Source of the DNA: Acidimicrobiia bacterium
GTDB lineage: Bacteria; Actinomycetota; Acidimicrobiia; IMCC26256
Length of the DNA stretch: 5,990 nt
NCBI GenBank assembly: GCA_023262065.1
Contig: JALRDW010000004.1
Span: forward strand, 1 to 5,990
Direction: 5' to 3'
Position 1 is the first letter of the stretch, and every line of letters begins with the position of its first letter. Under the pieces are notes generated by a model. The model had not been told where the DNA came from. It made no database searches and saw only the letters and a list, made by a program, of their open reading frames with translations. Shown here piece by piece: positions 1 to 5,486 of this stretch. Position numbers and translations under genes: made by a program.

Positions 1-807
1 GAGGTCGGACCAGCCGTGCACCGATCCGAGGATCCGGCGCCACAGCGCCCGCAGGTCGGGTTCCCCGAGGGCGGCGGCGACCCCCTCCTTCCAGGGCGTG
101 CCCTTCGGGACGACCGGCCAGGCCGGGATCCCGACGGCGGCCGGCCGCACCGCCTCCCACACGTCGATGTAGGGGGTTCCGACGACGAGGACGTCCGGGT
201 CGCGCACCGCCCCGGCGATGCGGGCCTCCTTCGAACCGGGGACCAGGTGGTCCACGAGCACGCCGAGTCGGCGGCCCGGGCCGGGTTCGAAGTCTCGGAC
301 CGCCGCCGCCAGGTCGTCGATCCCGTCGAGGCGCTCCACGACCACCCCCTCGACCCGCAGATCGTCACCCCAGACCCGCTCGATGAGTTCGGCGTCGTGG
401 ATGCCCTCGACGAGGATGCGCGACGCGCGCGCCGTGCGGGCCCTCGCGCCGACGACCGCACGGCTGCCCGACGCGGTCCGGTCGGCGACGACCCGGCCAC
501 CGCGCAGGTCCGGGCCGTCGGTCCGATCGGCCACCGCGGCGGCGCGGGGTGTGACGAGCCGGACCGCGCGTCCCTCGTGGGAGACCGCACCGGGCGAGTA
601 CCGGAGACGCCGTGCTGCGCCGCTGGCGGTCCGCAGCACGACGTGGTCCGGGCCGAACGAGACGAGTGCCCCCGTCGTGCCCGAAGCGCGGTGGAGCAGC
701 GGGGTGCCCGGGAACGCCTCGAGCGCGGGGTAGGCGGCGGCGAGGCGTTCGGGTCCCGCCACCGGCCCGGCGAGGATCCCGCGGCGACGGGGTGGTTCGG
801 TCGGCAC
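1..807 (-). CDS. DUF3097 family protein, C-terminus cut by window edge
   Basis: The minus frame is open from the left edge to a GTG at 805-807, giving 269 residues. Recognised by family-typical segments: GARARTARASRILVEGIHDA (about 118-137), VWGDDLRVEGVVVERLDGID after it, then LGVLVDHLVPGSKEARI (D186) and VVGTPYIDVWEAV (D215). DUF3097 is known almost only from actinobacteria and has no established function. The LVEG-HDAEL segment (E134) followed by strands ending in acidic residues resembles a TOPRIM-like nucleotidyl-transfer fold; that is my inference. Family members are about 270-290 residues, so perhaps 10-25 C-terminal residues lie outside. The GTG at 807 is preferred because no Shine-Dalgarno precedes it but a TACGGT element sits 8 nt upstream; another in-frame GTG at 886-888 is possible but gives an Arg-rich extension. 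The gene is divergent from the P450. Confidence 0.88.
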   Translation of the reverse strand, partial: MPTEPPRRRGILAGPVAGPERLAAAYPALEAFPGTPLLHRASGTTGALVSFGPDHVVLRTASGAARRLRYSPGAVSHEGRAVRLVTPRAAAVADRTDGPDLRGGRVVADRTASGSRAVVGARARTARASRILVEGIHDAELIERVWGDDLRVEGVVVERLDGIDDLAAAVRDFEPGPGRRLGVLVDHLVPGSKEARIAGAVRDPDVLVVGTPYIDVWEAVRPAAVGIPAWPVVPKGTPWKEGVAAALGEPDLRALWRRILGSVHGWSDL

Positions 808-815
808 GGCGCTGA

Positions 816-821
816 ACCGTA
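816..821 (-). promoter_or_regulatory. -10 element of the DUF3097 gene, probably leaderless
   Basis: On the minus strand TACGGT fits the actinobacterial -10 consensus TANNNT. It is separated by 8 nt from the GTG at 807, so transcription would begin at or within about two bases of the start codon. No purine-rich Shine-Dalgarno lies between them and no clear -35 box is visible, which is common for leaderless actinobacterial promoters. Confidence 0.45.
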
Positions 822-879
822 CCGGCGCCGCGCGACACCGGCGCGCACCCGGGCGGGCCCATCGCCGGATCGCGCCGCG

Positions 880-885
880 TAGCCT
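880..885 (+). promoter_or_regulatory. -10 element of the P450 gene, probably leaderless
   Basis: TAGCCT matches TANNNT and ends 7 nt before the GTG at 893, which puts the expected transcription start on or next to the start codon. The 7-nt gap (CACCACC) has no Shine-Dalgarno character. No convincing -35 is visible 16-18 nt upstream. Confidence 0.45.
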
Positions 886-892
886 CACCACC

Positions 893-2155
893 GTGACGAG
901 CGCGCGACCCACGGTGCCGGCGGGGATCGACCTCACCGATCTCGACCGATTCGCACACGGATTCCCGCACGAGGTGTTCACGCGCCTGCGGGCCGAGGCG
1001 CCGGTCGCATGGCACGAACCGACCGAGCACACCCCCGACGGCGAGGGGTTCTGGGTCGTCTCGACCCACGGACCGATGACGGCGATCGCGAACGATGCGC
1101 CCGGGTTCGTGTCCGGGCTCTGCCCCGCACGTCCCGACGGTGGCGGCACGATCATCGAGGACCTGCCCGGGGGCTTCGCCGCCGGGGTGCTGCTCAACAT
1201 GACCGATGCGCCGCGCCACCAGGCGCTCCGACGTCTCGTGACCCCCACGGTCGCGCCGCGGGCGCTCGCCGCGCTCGAGGCGGACCTCCGTCGCCGGGCG
1301 ACCACGATCGTGGACGGGGCGCTCGCCCGCGGGGAGTGCGACCTGCTGGTGGACCTCGCCGCGGAGCTCCCGCTCCAGGCGATCGCCTCGTTGCTGGGGG
1401 TCCCACAGGAGGACCGGCACGCGCTCCTCGGGTGGGCCAACGCCACGCTCGACTACGACGACCGGGATCTCGGTGCGGTGACCGACCGGTCCCAGGAGGC
1501 CGCAGCCGCGATGGCCGCGTACGCGACCCGCCGGATCGACGCCGCACGGCGTGATCCGGGCGAGGACATGCTCTCGGCGTTCGTGACGGGAACCCCCGAT
1601 CCGGACCGTCCGGGCGAGGGGACCACCGAGCTCGAGCAGCAGATGTTCTTCAGCCTCCTCGTCGCGGCGGGCAGCGAGACCACCCGCAACTCGATCGCGG
1701 TCGGGCTGCTCGAGCTCGCCCGGCACCCCGATCAGTGGCGCCTGCTGCGCGAGGAGCCCTCGGCTCGGCCGTCGGCGGTGGAGGAGATGCTGCGCTGGGC
1801 GTCCTCCACCTCGTACAACCGGCGGACCGCCGCCGTCCCGATCACGGTCGGAGCGGCCCGGATCGGCGCCGGCGACAAGGTCACCCTGTGGTGGTCGTCG
1901 GCCAACCGCGACGAGGCGGAGTTCGCCGACCCGTTCACCTTCGACGTGACCCGGTCGCCCAACCGCCACCTGGCCTTCGGCCACGGGGCCCACTTCTGCC
2001 TCGGGGCCGGACTGGCCCGCCTCGAGGTGCGCCTCGTCCTCGACGCGGTCCTCGATCGCGTCGGGGCGATCGACGCGACGGGTCCCGTGGAGTGGGTGCG
2101 CTCGAACAAGCACACCGGGGTCCGACACGCACCGGTCGTGCTCTCGCCCCGCTGA
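893..2155 (+). CDS. Cytochrome P450 monooxygenase, soluble bacterial type
   Basis: A 420-residue heme-thiolate monooxygenase of normal length for a soluble bacterial P450, with no membrane anchor. Hallmarks in order: the C-helix segment DAPRHQALRR (105-114; H109 and R113 suited to heme propionates); the I-helix oxygen-activation motif AGSETT (259-264); the K-helix ExxR at E298-R301; and the heme loop AFGHGAHFCLG (361-371) with C369 as the axial thiolate. The run GDKVTLWWSSANRDE (327-341) and the heme loop resemble the CYP124/125/142 group of sterol and isoprenoid hydroxylases in mycobacteria. Substrate and subfamily cannot be fixed from sequence alone. It needs ferredoxin and a reductase as electron donors; neither is in the window. 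The GTG start follows a TANNNT element by 7 nt with no Shine-Dalgarno, suggesting a leaderless mRNA. No second gene follows in the same unit; the HU gene 156 bp on has its own ribosome binding site. Confidence 0.96.
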   Translation: MTSARPTVPAGIDLTDLDRFAHGFPHEVFTRLRAEAPVAWHEPTEHTPDGEGFWVVSTHGPMTAIANDAPGFVSGLCPARPDGGGTIIEDLPGGFAAGVLLNMTDAPRHQALRRLVTPTVAPRALAALEADLRRRATTIVDGALARGECDLLVDLAAELPLQAIASLLGVPQEDRHALLGWANATLDYDDRDLGAVTDRSQEAAAAMAAYATRRIDAARRDPGEDMLSAFVTGTPDPDRPGEGTTELEQQMFFSLLVAAGSETTRNSIAVGLLELARHPDQWRLLREEPSARPSAVEEMLRWASSTSYNRRTAAVPITVGAARIGAGDKVTLWWSSANRDEAEFADPFTFDVTRSPNRHLAFGHGAHFCLGAGLARLEVRLVLDAVLDRVGAIDATGPVEWVRSNKHTGVRHAPVVLSPR

Positions 2156-2157
2156 CC

Positions 2158-2191
2158 CGGGATCCCGATCGCACCCGGGTGGGCGGATCCG
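2158..2191. repeat. Three short GC-rich palindromes, possible P450 terminator
   Basis: Just past the P450 stop lie three perfect palindromes in a row: CGGGATCCCG (2158-2167), CACCCGGGTG (2172-2181) and CGGATCCG (2184-2191). CCGGGT within the second can also pair with ACCCGG shortly downstream. They could fold as a weak terminator with no U-tract. GC-rich DNA produces such palindromes easily, so the role is uncertain. Confidence 0.25.
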
Positions 2192-2220
2192 GGCGCGACC
2201 CGGCGGAGTGCCGAGACGAA

Positions 2221-2247
2221 GATTTCCCACGAAATCGCGGGGAAATC
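2221..2247. promoter_or_regulatory. AT-rich inverted repeat upstream of HU gene, possible operator
   Basis: GATTTCCC (2221-2228) and GGGAAATC (2240-2247) are perfect 8-bp inverted arms around an 11-bp spacer. The spacer itself holds GAAATC (2231-2236), which pairs with GATTTC (2221-2226) across 4 bp. The GAAATC hexamer therefore occurs three times in 27 bp. The patch is markedly more AT-rich than its surroundings and lies 64 bp before the HU start, a normal place for an operator or activator site. It could equally form a small hairpin. Confidence 0.4.
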
Positions 2248-2268
2248 CGCACGCGCGGGTCGCGCGGG

Positions 2269-2277
2269 TGCCATGCT
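2269..2277 (+). promoter_or_regulatory. Candidate extended -10 of the HU gene
   Basis: TGCCATGCT has the TGN extension followed by CATGCT, which departs from TANNNT at its first base. It would start a leader of roughly 28 nt carrying the ribosome binding site. No good -35 is visible. This is the best candidate between the P450 and HU genes but a weak one. Confidence 0.22.
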
Positions 2278-2300
2278 GCCCGTCAACCGACCCCACCAAT

Positions 2301-2306
2301 GGAGGA
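2301..2306 (+). promoter_or_regulatory. Ribosome binding site deciding the HU start
   Basis: GGAGGA ends 5 nt before the GTG at 2312. It is the best Shine-Dalgarno match in the window and fixes the HU start at this GTG, not at the in-frame ATG at 2273, whose extra 13 residues have no HU character. Confidence 0.8.
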
Positions 2307-2311
2307 AGCAA

Positions 2312-2740
2312 GTGAACCGCAGGGATCTCGTCCTCGCCGTCGCCGAGCGCACCGGGAGCGACCGCAAGACCGCCGACGCGGCCGTCACCGCCGTCACCGA
2401 GAGCATCATCGCCGCCGTCACCAAGGGTGACAGCGTCTCGATCTCCGGCTTCGCCAAGTTCTACCGCCGCACCAAGCCCGCCACGAAGGCGCGCAAGGGC
2501 ACGAACCCGTTCACGGGCGAGGAGATGATCTTCAAGGCGAAGCCCGCCTCGAAGACCGTCAAGGTCACGCCGCTCAAGGCCTTCAAGGACACCGTCGCCT
2601 CGGGCAAGGTGCCGGCCGCCAAGAAGCCGGCCGCCAAGAAGGCGGCGAAGAAGGCGCCGGCCAAGAAGGCCGCCGCCAAGCGTCCCGCCGCCAAGAAGAC
2701 CGCCAAGAAGACGGTCAAGAAGGCTGCGAAGCGCCGCTAG
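2312..2740 (+). CDS. hupB: HU-type nucleoid protein with Lys/Ala/Pro-rich C-terminal tail
   Basis: A 142-residue DNA-binding protein that would bend and compact DNA in the nucleoid. Residues 1-96 form the HU core: the N-terminal helical dimer part (NRRDLVLAVAER, then SIIAAVTKGDSVSISGFAKF at about 31-50), the beta arm with NPFTGE (65-70) and its intercalating P66, and the closing helix around PLKAFKDTV (87-95). After a short linker, residues 101-142 are a basic tail of AAKK/PAKK-like repeats; 19 of these 42 residues are Lys or Arg. This is the architecture of mycobacterial HupB and related actinobacterial HU proteins, where the tail adds non-specific DNA binding and compaction. Lysine is written almost only as AAG, as expected of a highly expressed gene in GC-rich DNA. 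It has its own strong ribosome binding site and a terminator downstream, so it is probably monocistronic. The symbol is assigned by architecture only. Confidence 0.95.
   Translation: MNRRDLVLAVAERTGSDRKTADAAVTAVTESIIAAVTKGDSVSISGFAKFYRRTKPATKARKGTNPFTGEEMIFKAKPASKTVKVTPLKAFKDTVASGKVPAAKKPAAKKAAKKAPAKKAAAKRPAAKKTAKKTVKKAAKRR
2612..2737 (+). repeat. Low-complexity repeat encoding the HU basic tail
   Basis: This coding stretch is built from near-repeats of GCCAAGAAG with GCC, CCG and GCG codons between them, giving AAKK, PAKK and AKRPAAKK units. Such runs can gain or lose units by slippage, so tail length may vary between related strains. Confidence 0.7.
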
Positions 2741-2746
2741 TCGCAC

Positions 2747-2768
2747 ATCGCCGGCATCGACCGGCGAT
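2747..2768 (+). terminator. First hairpin downstream of HU
   Basis: ATCGCCGG (2747-2754) pairs perfectly with CCGGCGAT (2761-2768) around a 6-nt loop, starting 6 nt after the HU stop. There is no U-tract. It may protect the HU mRNA 3' end or help the stronger hairpin just downstream. Confidence 0.45.
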
Positions 2769-2782
2769 CGCATCAGCACCAC

Positions 2783-2811
2783 GCGAGGGGAGGCCATCGG
2801 CCTCCCCTCGC
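2783..2811 (+). terminator. Strong GC-rich terminator hairpin after HU
   Basis: GCGAGGGGAGGCC (2783-2795) is the perfect reverse complement of the arm at 2799-2811, a 13-bp stem with a 3-nt loop (ATC). No T-run follows, a form often seen in GC-rich actinobacteria. It separates HU from the SDR gene 48 bp on; being symmetrical it could act from either side. Confidence 0.75.
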
Positions 2812-2859
2812 CGCGTCCGGGGGAGCGGGGCTGCGGGACGTGCGCGAGGATGCACGCTC

Positions 2860-3642
2860 ATGGGACTCCTCGACGGACGACTCGCGATCGTGACGGGCGG
2901 CGCGGCCGGTATCGGCCGGGCCACCGTGGAACGGTTCGCAGCGGAGGGCGCGCGCGTCGCCGTGCTCGACATCGACGGTGACGGAGCGGCCGCGGTCGCT
3001 GCGGCGGTCGGCGGGGTGGCGGTCGTCGCCGACGTCGCCGACGCCGACGCCTGCGCCGCCGGCATCGCCGGTGCCGCCGACGCGCTCGGCGGGTTGTCGA
3101 TCCTCGTGAACAACGCGGGCGTCGGCGCAGCGATGCCGCTGCACCTCTACTCGGACGCGGACTGGCGTCGCATCGTCGGGGTGAACCTCGACGGAACGTT
3201 CCATGCGACCAGAGCCGCGATCCCGTACCTCAAGGAGGCGCACGGCTGCATCGTCAACATGGCGTCCCTCACCGGGGTGCGACCGACCCGGTTCGAGAGC
3301 CCGTACTCGGCGGCCAAGGCCGGTGTGATCTCGCTCACCATGGCCACCGCGCTCGAGTACGCCCCCGACATCCGTGTCAACTGCGTCTCGCCGGGATTCA
3401 TCGACACGAACCTCACCGCGATCGTGCTCGCGGACGCCGAGCGTCGGTCCATCGTCGAGGAGTCCACCCCGCTCGAGCGCATCGGTACGGCCGAGGACGT
3501 CGCGAACGTCATCACCTTCCTCGCCTCGCCGCAGGCGGCCTACGTGACGGGTCAGAACATCGTCGTGGACGGTGGCTCCGCGCTGCCGAACACCCAGGCC
3601 GACGCGATCCTCCAGTCCTTCGTGGGCCGGAAGCGATCCTGA
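2860..3642 (+). CDS. Classical short-chain dehydrogenase/reductase (SDR)
   Basis: A 260-residue cytoplasmic NAD(P)-dependent oxidoreductase of the usual classical-SDR length. Visible motifs: dinucleotide loop TGGAAGIG (12-19); an acidic residue after the second strand in VLDID (D37), which favours NAD over NADP; D58; NNAG (84-87); and a full catalytic set N109, S136, Y149 and K153 in YSAAK. VSPGFIDT (176-183) and VTGQNIVVDGG (229-239) are typical C-terminal family segments. It probably interconverts a secondary alcohol and a ketone; the annotation space includes 3-oxoacyl reductase-like and hydroxysteroid dehydrogenase-like enzymes, and the substrate cannot be named. The ATG is supported by GAGGA at 2846-2850, 9 nt upstream. 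It is the first gene of a two-gene unit: its stop shares a base with the start of the next gene (TGATG), indicating translational coupling. Confidence 0.95.
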   Translation: MGLLDGRLAIVTGGAAGIGRATVERFAAEGARVAVLDIDGDGAAAVAAAVGGVAVVADVADADACAAGIAGAADALGGLSILVNNAGVGAAMPLHLYSDADWRRIVGVNLDGTFHATRAAIPYLKEAHGCIVNMASLTGVRPTRFESPYSAAKAGVISLTMATALEYAPDIRVNCVSPGFIDTNLTAIVLADAERRSIVEESTPLERIGTAEDVANVITFLASPQAAYVTGQNIVVDGGSALPNTQADAILQSFVGRKRS

Positions 3643-4529
3643 TGCGGCCCGGGGCCCATGTCCTCGTGACCGGTGCGACCGGTCAGGTCGCGTTCCCCGT
3701 GGCACTCGGCCTCGCCGCCGAGCACCGGGTGACCGCGCTCGCCCGGTTCCGGGACGCCACGAAGCGGGCCGCGCTCGAGGCCGCCGGGGTGACCTGCGTC
3801 GAGGTCGATCTCGCCCGGCCCGACCTCTCGGCGGTGCCCCGGGGCGTCGACCACCTCGCGAACTTCGCGGTCGTGAAGAGCGGCCGCTGGGACCTCGACC
3901 TCAATGCGAACGCCGAGGGCCTCGGGTTGCTCGTCGAACACGTACGGCCCGGCTCGTTGCTCCACTGCTCGTCGACCGGCGTGTACCAACCGGCCGGCGC
4001 CCACCGGTTGGTCGAGACCGACCCGCTCGGCGACAACCACCGGCCGATCATGGAGACCTACTCGATCTCGAAGATCGCGGCCGAGGTCGTGGCCCGCCAT
4101 GCGGCCCGACAGTGGGGGATCCCCACCACCATCGCTCGCCTCAACGTGCCCTACGGGGACGAGGGCGGCTGGCCCGCGTTCCACCTCGCGATGCTGCGGG
4201 CCGGGCAACCGGTCCCGGTGCACCCCGATCGGCCGAACCTGTTCAACCCGATCCACCACGACGACATCGTGCGCATGGTGCCCGGGCTCCTCGACGTCGC
4301 GACGACACCGGCGACGATCCTGAACTGGGGCGGGATCGAGCAGGTCGCGCTCGAGGACTGGTGCGCGCTGCTCGCCGCCGATGCGGGGGTCGAGGCGACC
4401 TTCGTGGAGACGGAGGCGACCATCGGCGGGGTCACCATCGACACGACCCGGATGGTCGAGCTCGTCGGGCCGACCCGCATCGACTGGCGCGACGGCATGC
4501 GCCGTCTCGTCGCATCCCACCCCGCCTGA
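3642..4529 (+). CDS. NAD(P)-dependent epimerase/dehydratase-like protein (extended SDR)
   Basis: A 295-residue Rossmann-fold protein of the extended-SDR superfamily. It has the nucleotide loop TGATGQVA (10-17), a catalytic S111 in CSSTGVY, and Y140-x3-K144 in YSISK, all at the spacing seen in GalE-type enzymes. FNPIHHDDIV (201-210) matches the conserved substrate-side segment of the superfamily. After the second strand there is ARFR and no acidic residue, which leans towards NADP; that is an inference. The substrate is unknown: sugar nucleotide epimerases, dehydratases and reductases all share this scaffold, and the protein is somewhat shorter than typical sugar epimerases. Its ATG overlaps the SDR stop by one base, with GGAAG at 3629-3633 as a possible ribosome binding site. 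It ends 14 bp short of the end of the converging COQ4-like gene. Confidence 0.9.
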   Translation: MRPGAHVLVTGATGQVAFPVALGLAAEHRVTALARFRDATKRAALEAAGVTCVEVDLARPDLSAVPRGVDHLANFAVVKSGRWDLDLNANAEGLGLLVEHVRPGSLLHCSSTGVYQPAGAHRLVETDPLGDNHRPIMETYSISKIAAEVVARHAARQWGIPTTIARLNVPYGDEGGWPAFHLAMLRAGQPVPVHPDRPNLFNPIHHDDIVRMVPGLLDVATTPATILNWGGIEQVALEDWCALLAADAGVEATFVETEATIGGVTIDTTRMVELVGPTRIDWRDGMRRLVASHPA

Positions 4530-4552
4530 GCGGTCCACCCCGCCTAGGCGGT
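4517..4552. repeat. 18-bp tandem duplication at the convergent gene ends
   Basis: Two adjacent 18-bp copies, 4517-4534 and 4535-4552, differ at only 2 positions. The first copy contains the end of the epimerase (His-Pro-Ala-TGA). The second, in the same frame, again reads His-Pro-Ala and then TAG, so it is a backup stop. The second copy also carries the stop codon of the minus-strand gene. Confidence 0.75.
4540..4551. terminator. Perfect 12-bp palindrome between converging genes, possible bidirectional terminator
   Basis: CCGCCTAGGCGG is its own reverse complement. Its central CTAG gives an in-frame TAG to each strand: 4545-4547 on plus and 4546-4544 on minus, the latter being the real stop of the COQ4-like gene. 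The palindrome has no loop bases, so a hairpin would be short. The related CCGCCT in the first copy (4522-4527) can also pair with AGGCGG (4546-4551) to give a larger stem-loop. Confidence 0.4.
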
Positions 4553-5449
4553 CCGCGCCACGATGCCGTAGCGGGCTCGGACGTCCTCGAGACGTTCACC
4601 GATGAGCGCGAGGTGATCGCCGGTACCGAAGTCGGCCGTGCAGGCCCGGCCGCGGCGCAACGCGTCGGCGAGCTCATCGGGGGCACCGACACGGCCGAGC
4701 GCCCCCACGACCGGCTCGATGCCGGGGAACGGGAGTGCCCCGGCCTCGCTGAGGAGCAGGGCCGCCATGAAGCCGGAGAAGTGGTGCTCGAAGTCGGCCG
4801 ACGCGAGCAGCATGGCCTGGAGTGCGATCTCGTCGGCGGGGTCGGTGTCGTACCCGGCGATGACGTGGGTGATGTCGTGGGTCAGGAGGCTGAGGCCCGC
4901 CGGCCCGGCGCCGGTGCCCGGGATCGGGAAGCCCCACCGCTCGTAGAACGCCACGACGGCGTGGCCGAGGGTGCCCGGCGCGCAGGCCTGCATCCGCCGG
5001 AAGACCTCGATCGCGGCCTCGGCCTCCCGGTCGGACCCGATCACGTCGTCGAGGGCCGGTTCGTGGTCGGGCGCGTCGGCGAGCCGGACGTAGTCGGCGG
5101 CGACCCGGTCGATGGCGCCGCCGAGTGCATCGTGTGCGGCCTCGAGCCAGCCGCCCTCGGCCCCGAGCGCGAGCGCGTAGGCCTCGGTGCGTTCGGCCTG
5201 GGCCGGATCGGCCGGGTGGCGGCAGAGGGCGACCGCGATGAGGAGGTCGATGACCCGGGTGCGGTCCTCGGCCGGGACCTCAGCGGCGAGGCCGGCCGGG
5301 TCGAGGGGCTCGAGGGCATCGACGGACGTGTCGAGTCCGAAGTACCCGTGGATGAGGCAGTCGATGACGCGGCGCTGCTCCTCGGTGGGGCCCGTGCCGA
5401 CCGAGGCCGAACCGAGGAGGCCGCGTGCGACGGGGAGATCGTCCGGCAT
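4544..5449 (-). CDS. COQ4-like protein with helical, possibly TerB-like N-terminal domain
   Basis: A 301-residue protein without signal peptide or membrane segment. The C-terminal half (about 145-290) resembles COQ4 of ubiquinone synthesis: PGTLGHAVVAFYERWGFP (158-175), then H191-D192-x-x-H195 followed by exactly 11 residues and E207, the HDxxHx(11)E metal site of that family. COQ4 has been linked to oxidative decarboxylation of the ubiquinone ring precursor. The N-terminal half (about 22-122) is rich in helices; the segment from RVIDLLIAVALCRHP to ERTEAYALALGAEGG recalls the TerB fold, a weak resemblance that I offer as inference. Actinobacteria normally make menaquinone, so a role in ubiquinone synthesis is doubtful, and a different small-molecule or redox role is possible. 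A TATGGT element 8 nt before the ATG and no Shine-Dalgarno suggest a leaderless start. The Nudix gene lies 37 bp upstream on the same strand. The assignment to the COQ4 family is fairly sure, the function is not. Confidence 0.85.
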   Translation of the reverse strand: MPDDLPVARGLLGSASVGTGPTEEQRRVIDCLIHGYFGLDTSVDALEPLDPAGLAAEVPAEDRTRVIDLLIAVALCRHPADPAQAERTEAYALALGAEGGWLEAAHDALGGAIDRVAADYVRLADAPDHEPALDDVIGSDREAEAAIEVFRRMQACAPGTLGHAVVAFYERWGFPIPGTGAGPAGLSLLTHDITHVIAGYDTDPADEIALQAMLLASADFEHHFSGFMAALLLSEAGALPFPGIEPVVGALGRVGAPDELADALRRGRACTADFGTGDHLALIGERLEDVRARYGIVARTA

Positions 5450-5457
5450 GGCTCGGG

Positions 5458-5463
5458 ACCATA
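5458..5463 (-). promoter_or_regulatory. -10 element of the COQ4-like gene, probably leaderless
   Basis: On the minus strand TATGGT fits TANNNT and lies 8 nt before the ATG at 5449, the same spacing and nearly the same hexamer as TACGGT before the DUF3097 gene. It lies in the 37-bp gap after the Nudix stop, so the COQ4-like gene may have its own promoter even if it is also read from the Nudix gene. No clear -35 is visible. Confidence 0.4.
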
Positions 5464-5486
5464 CCGGCTCGAACCCGACGTCCCGG

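Noticed and set aside
16..882. A 288-codon plus-strand open frame at the left end
   Set aside because: It is antisense to the DUF3097 gene, whose minus-strand reading has clear family segments; the plus reading is charged low-complexity sequence.
2158..2191. GATC-containing palindromes as a recombination or attachment site
   Set aside because: There is no integrase, tRNA or flanking duplication, and short GC palindromes are common in this base composition.
2273..2311. An ATG at 2273 as the HU start
   Set aside because: It adds 13 residues with no HU character and lacks a ribosome binding site, while the GTG at 2312 has GGAGGA 5 nt upstream and gives a normal HU N-terminus.
365..2797. An 810-codon minus-strand open frame spanning the DUF3097, P450 and HU genes
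   Set aside because: It runs antisense to the well-supported P450 and HU genes and crosses a frame used by neither. Its translation is Arg/Gly/Leu low-complexity with no domain, the usual shadow in GC-rich DNA.
2715..3113. A 132-codon minus-strand open frame over the HU-SDR junction
   Set aside because: It is antisense to the SDR start and to the terminator; its Ala/Ser/Pro composition mirrors the SDR glycine/alanine codons.
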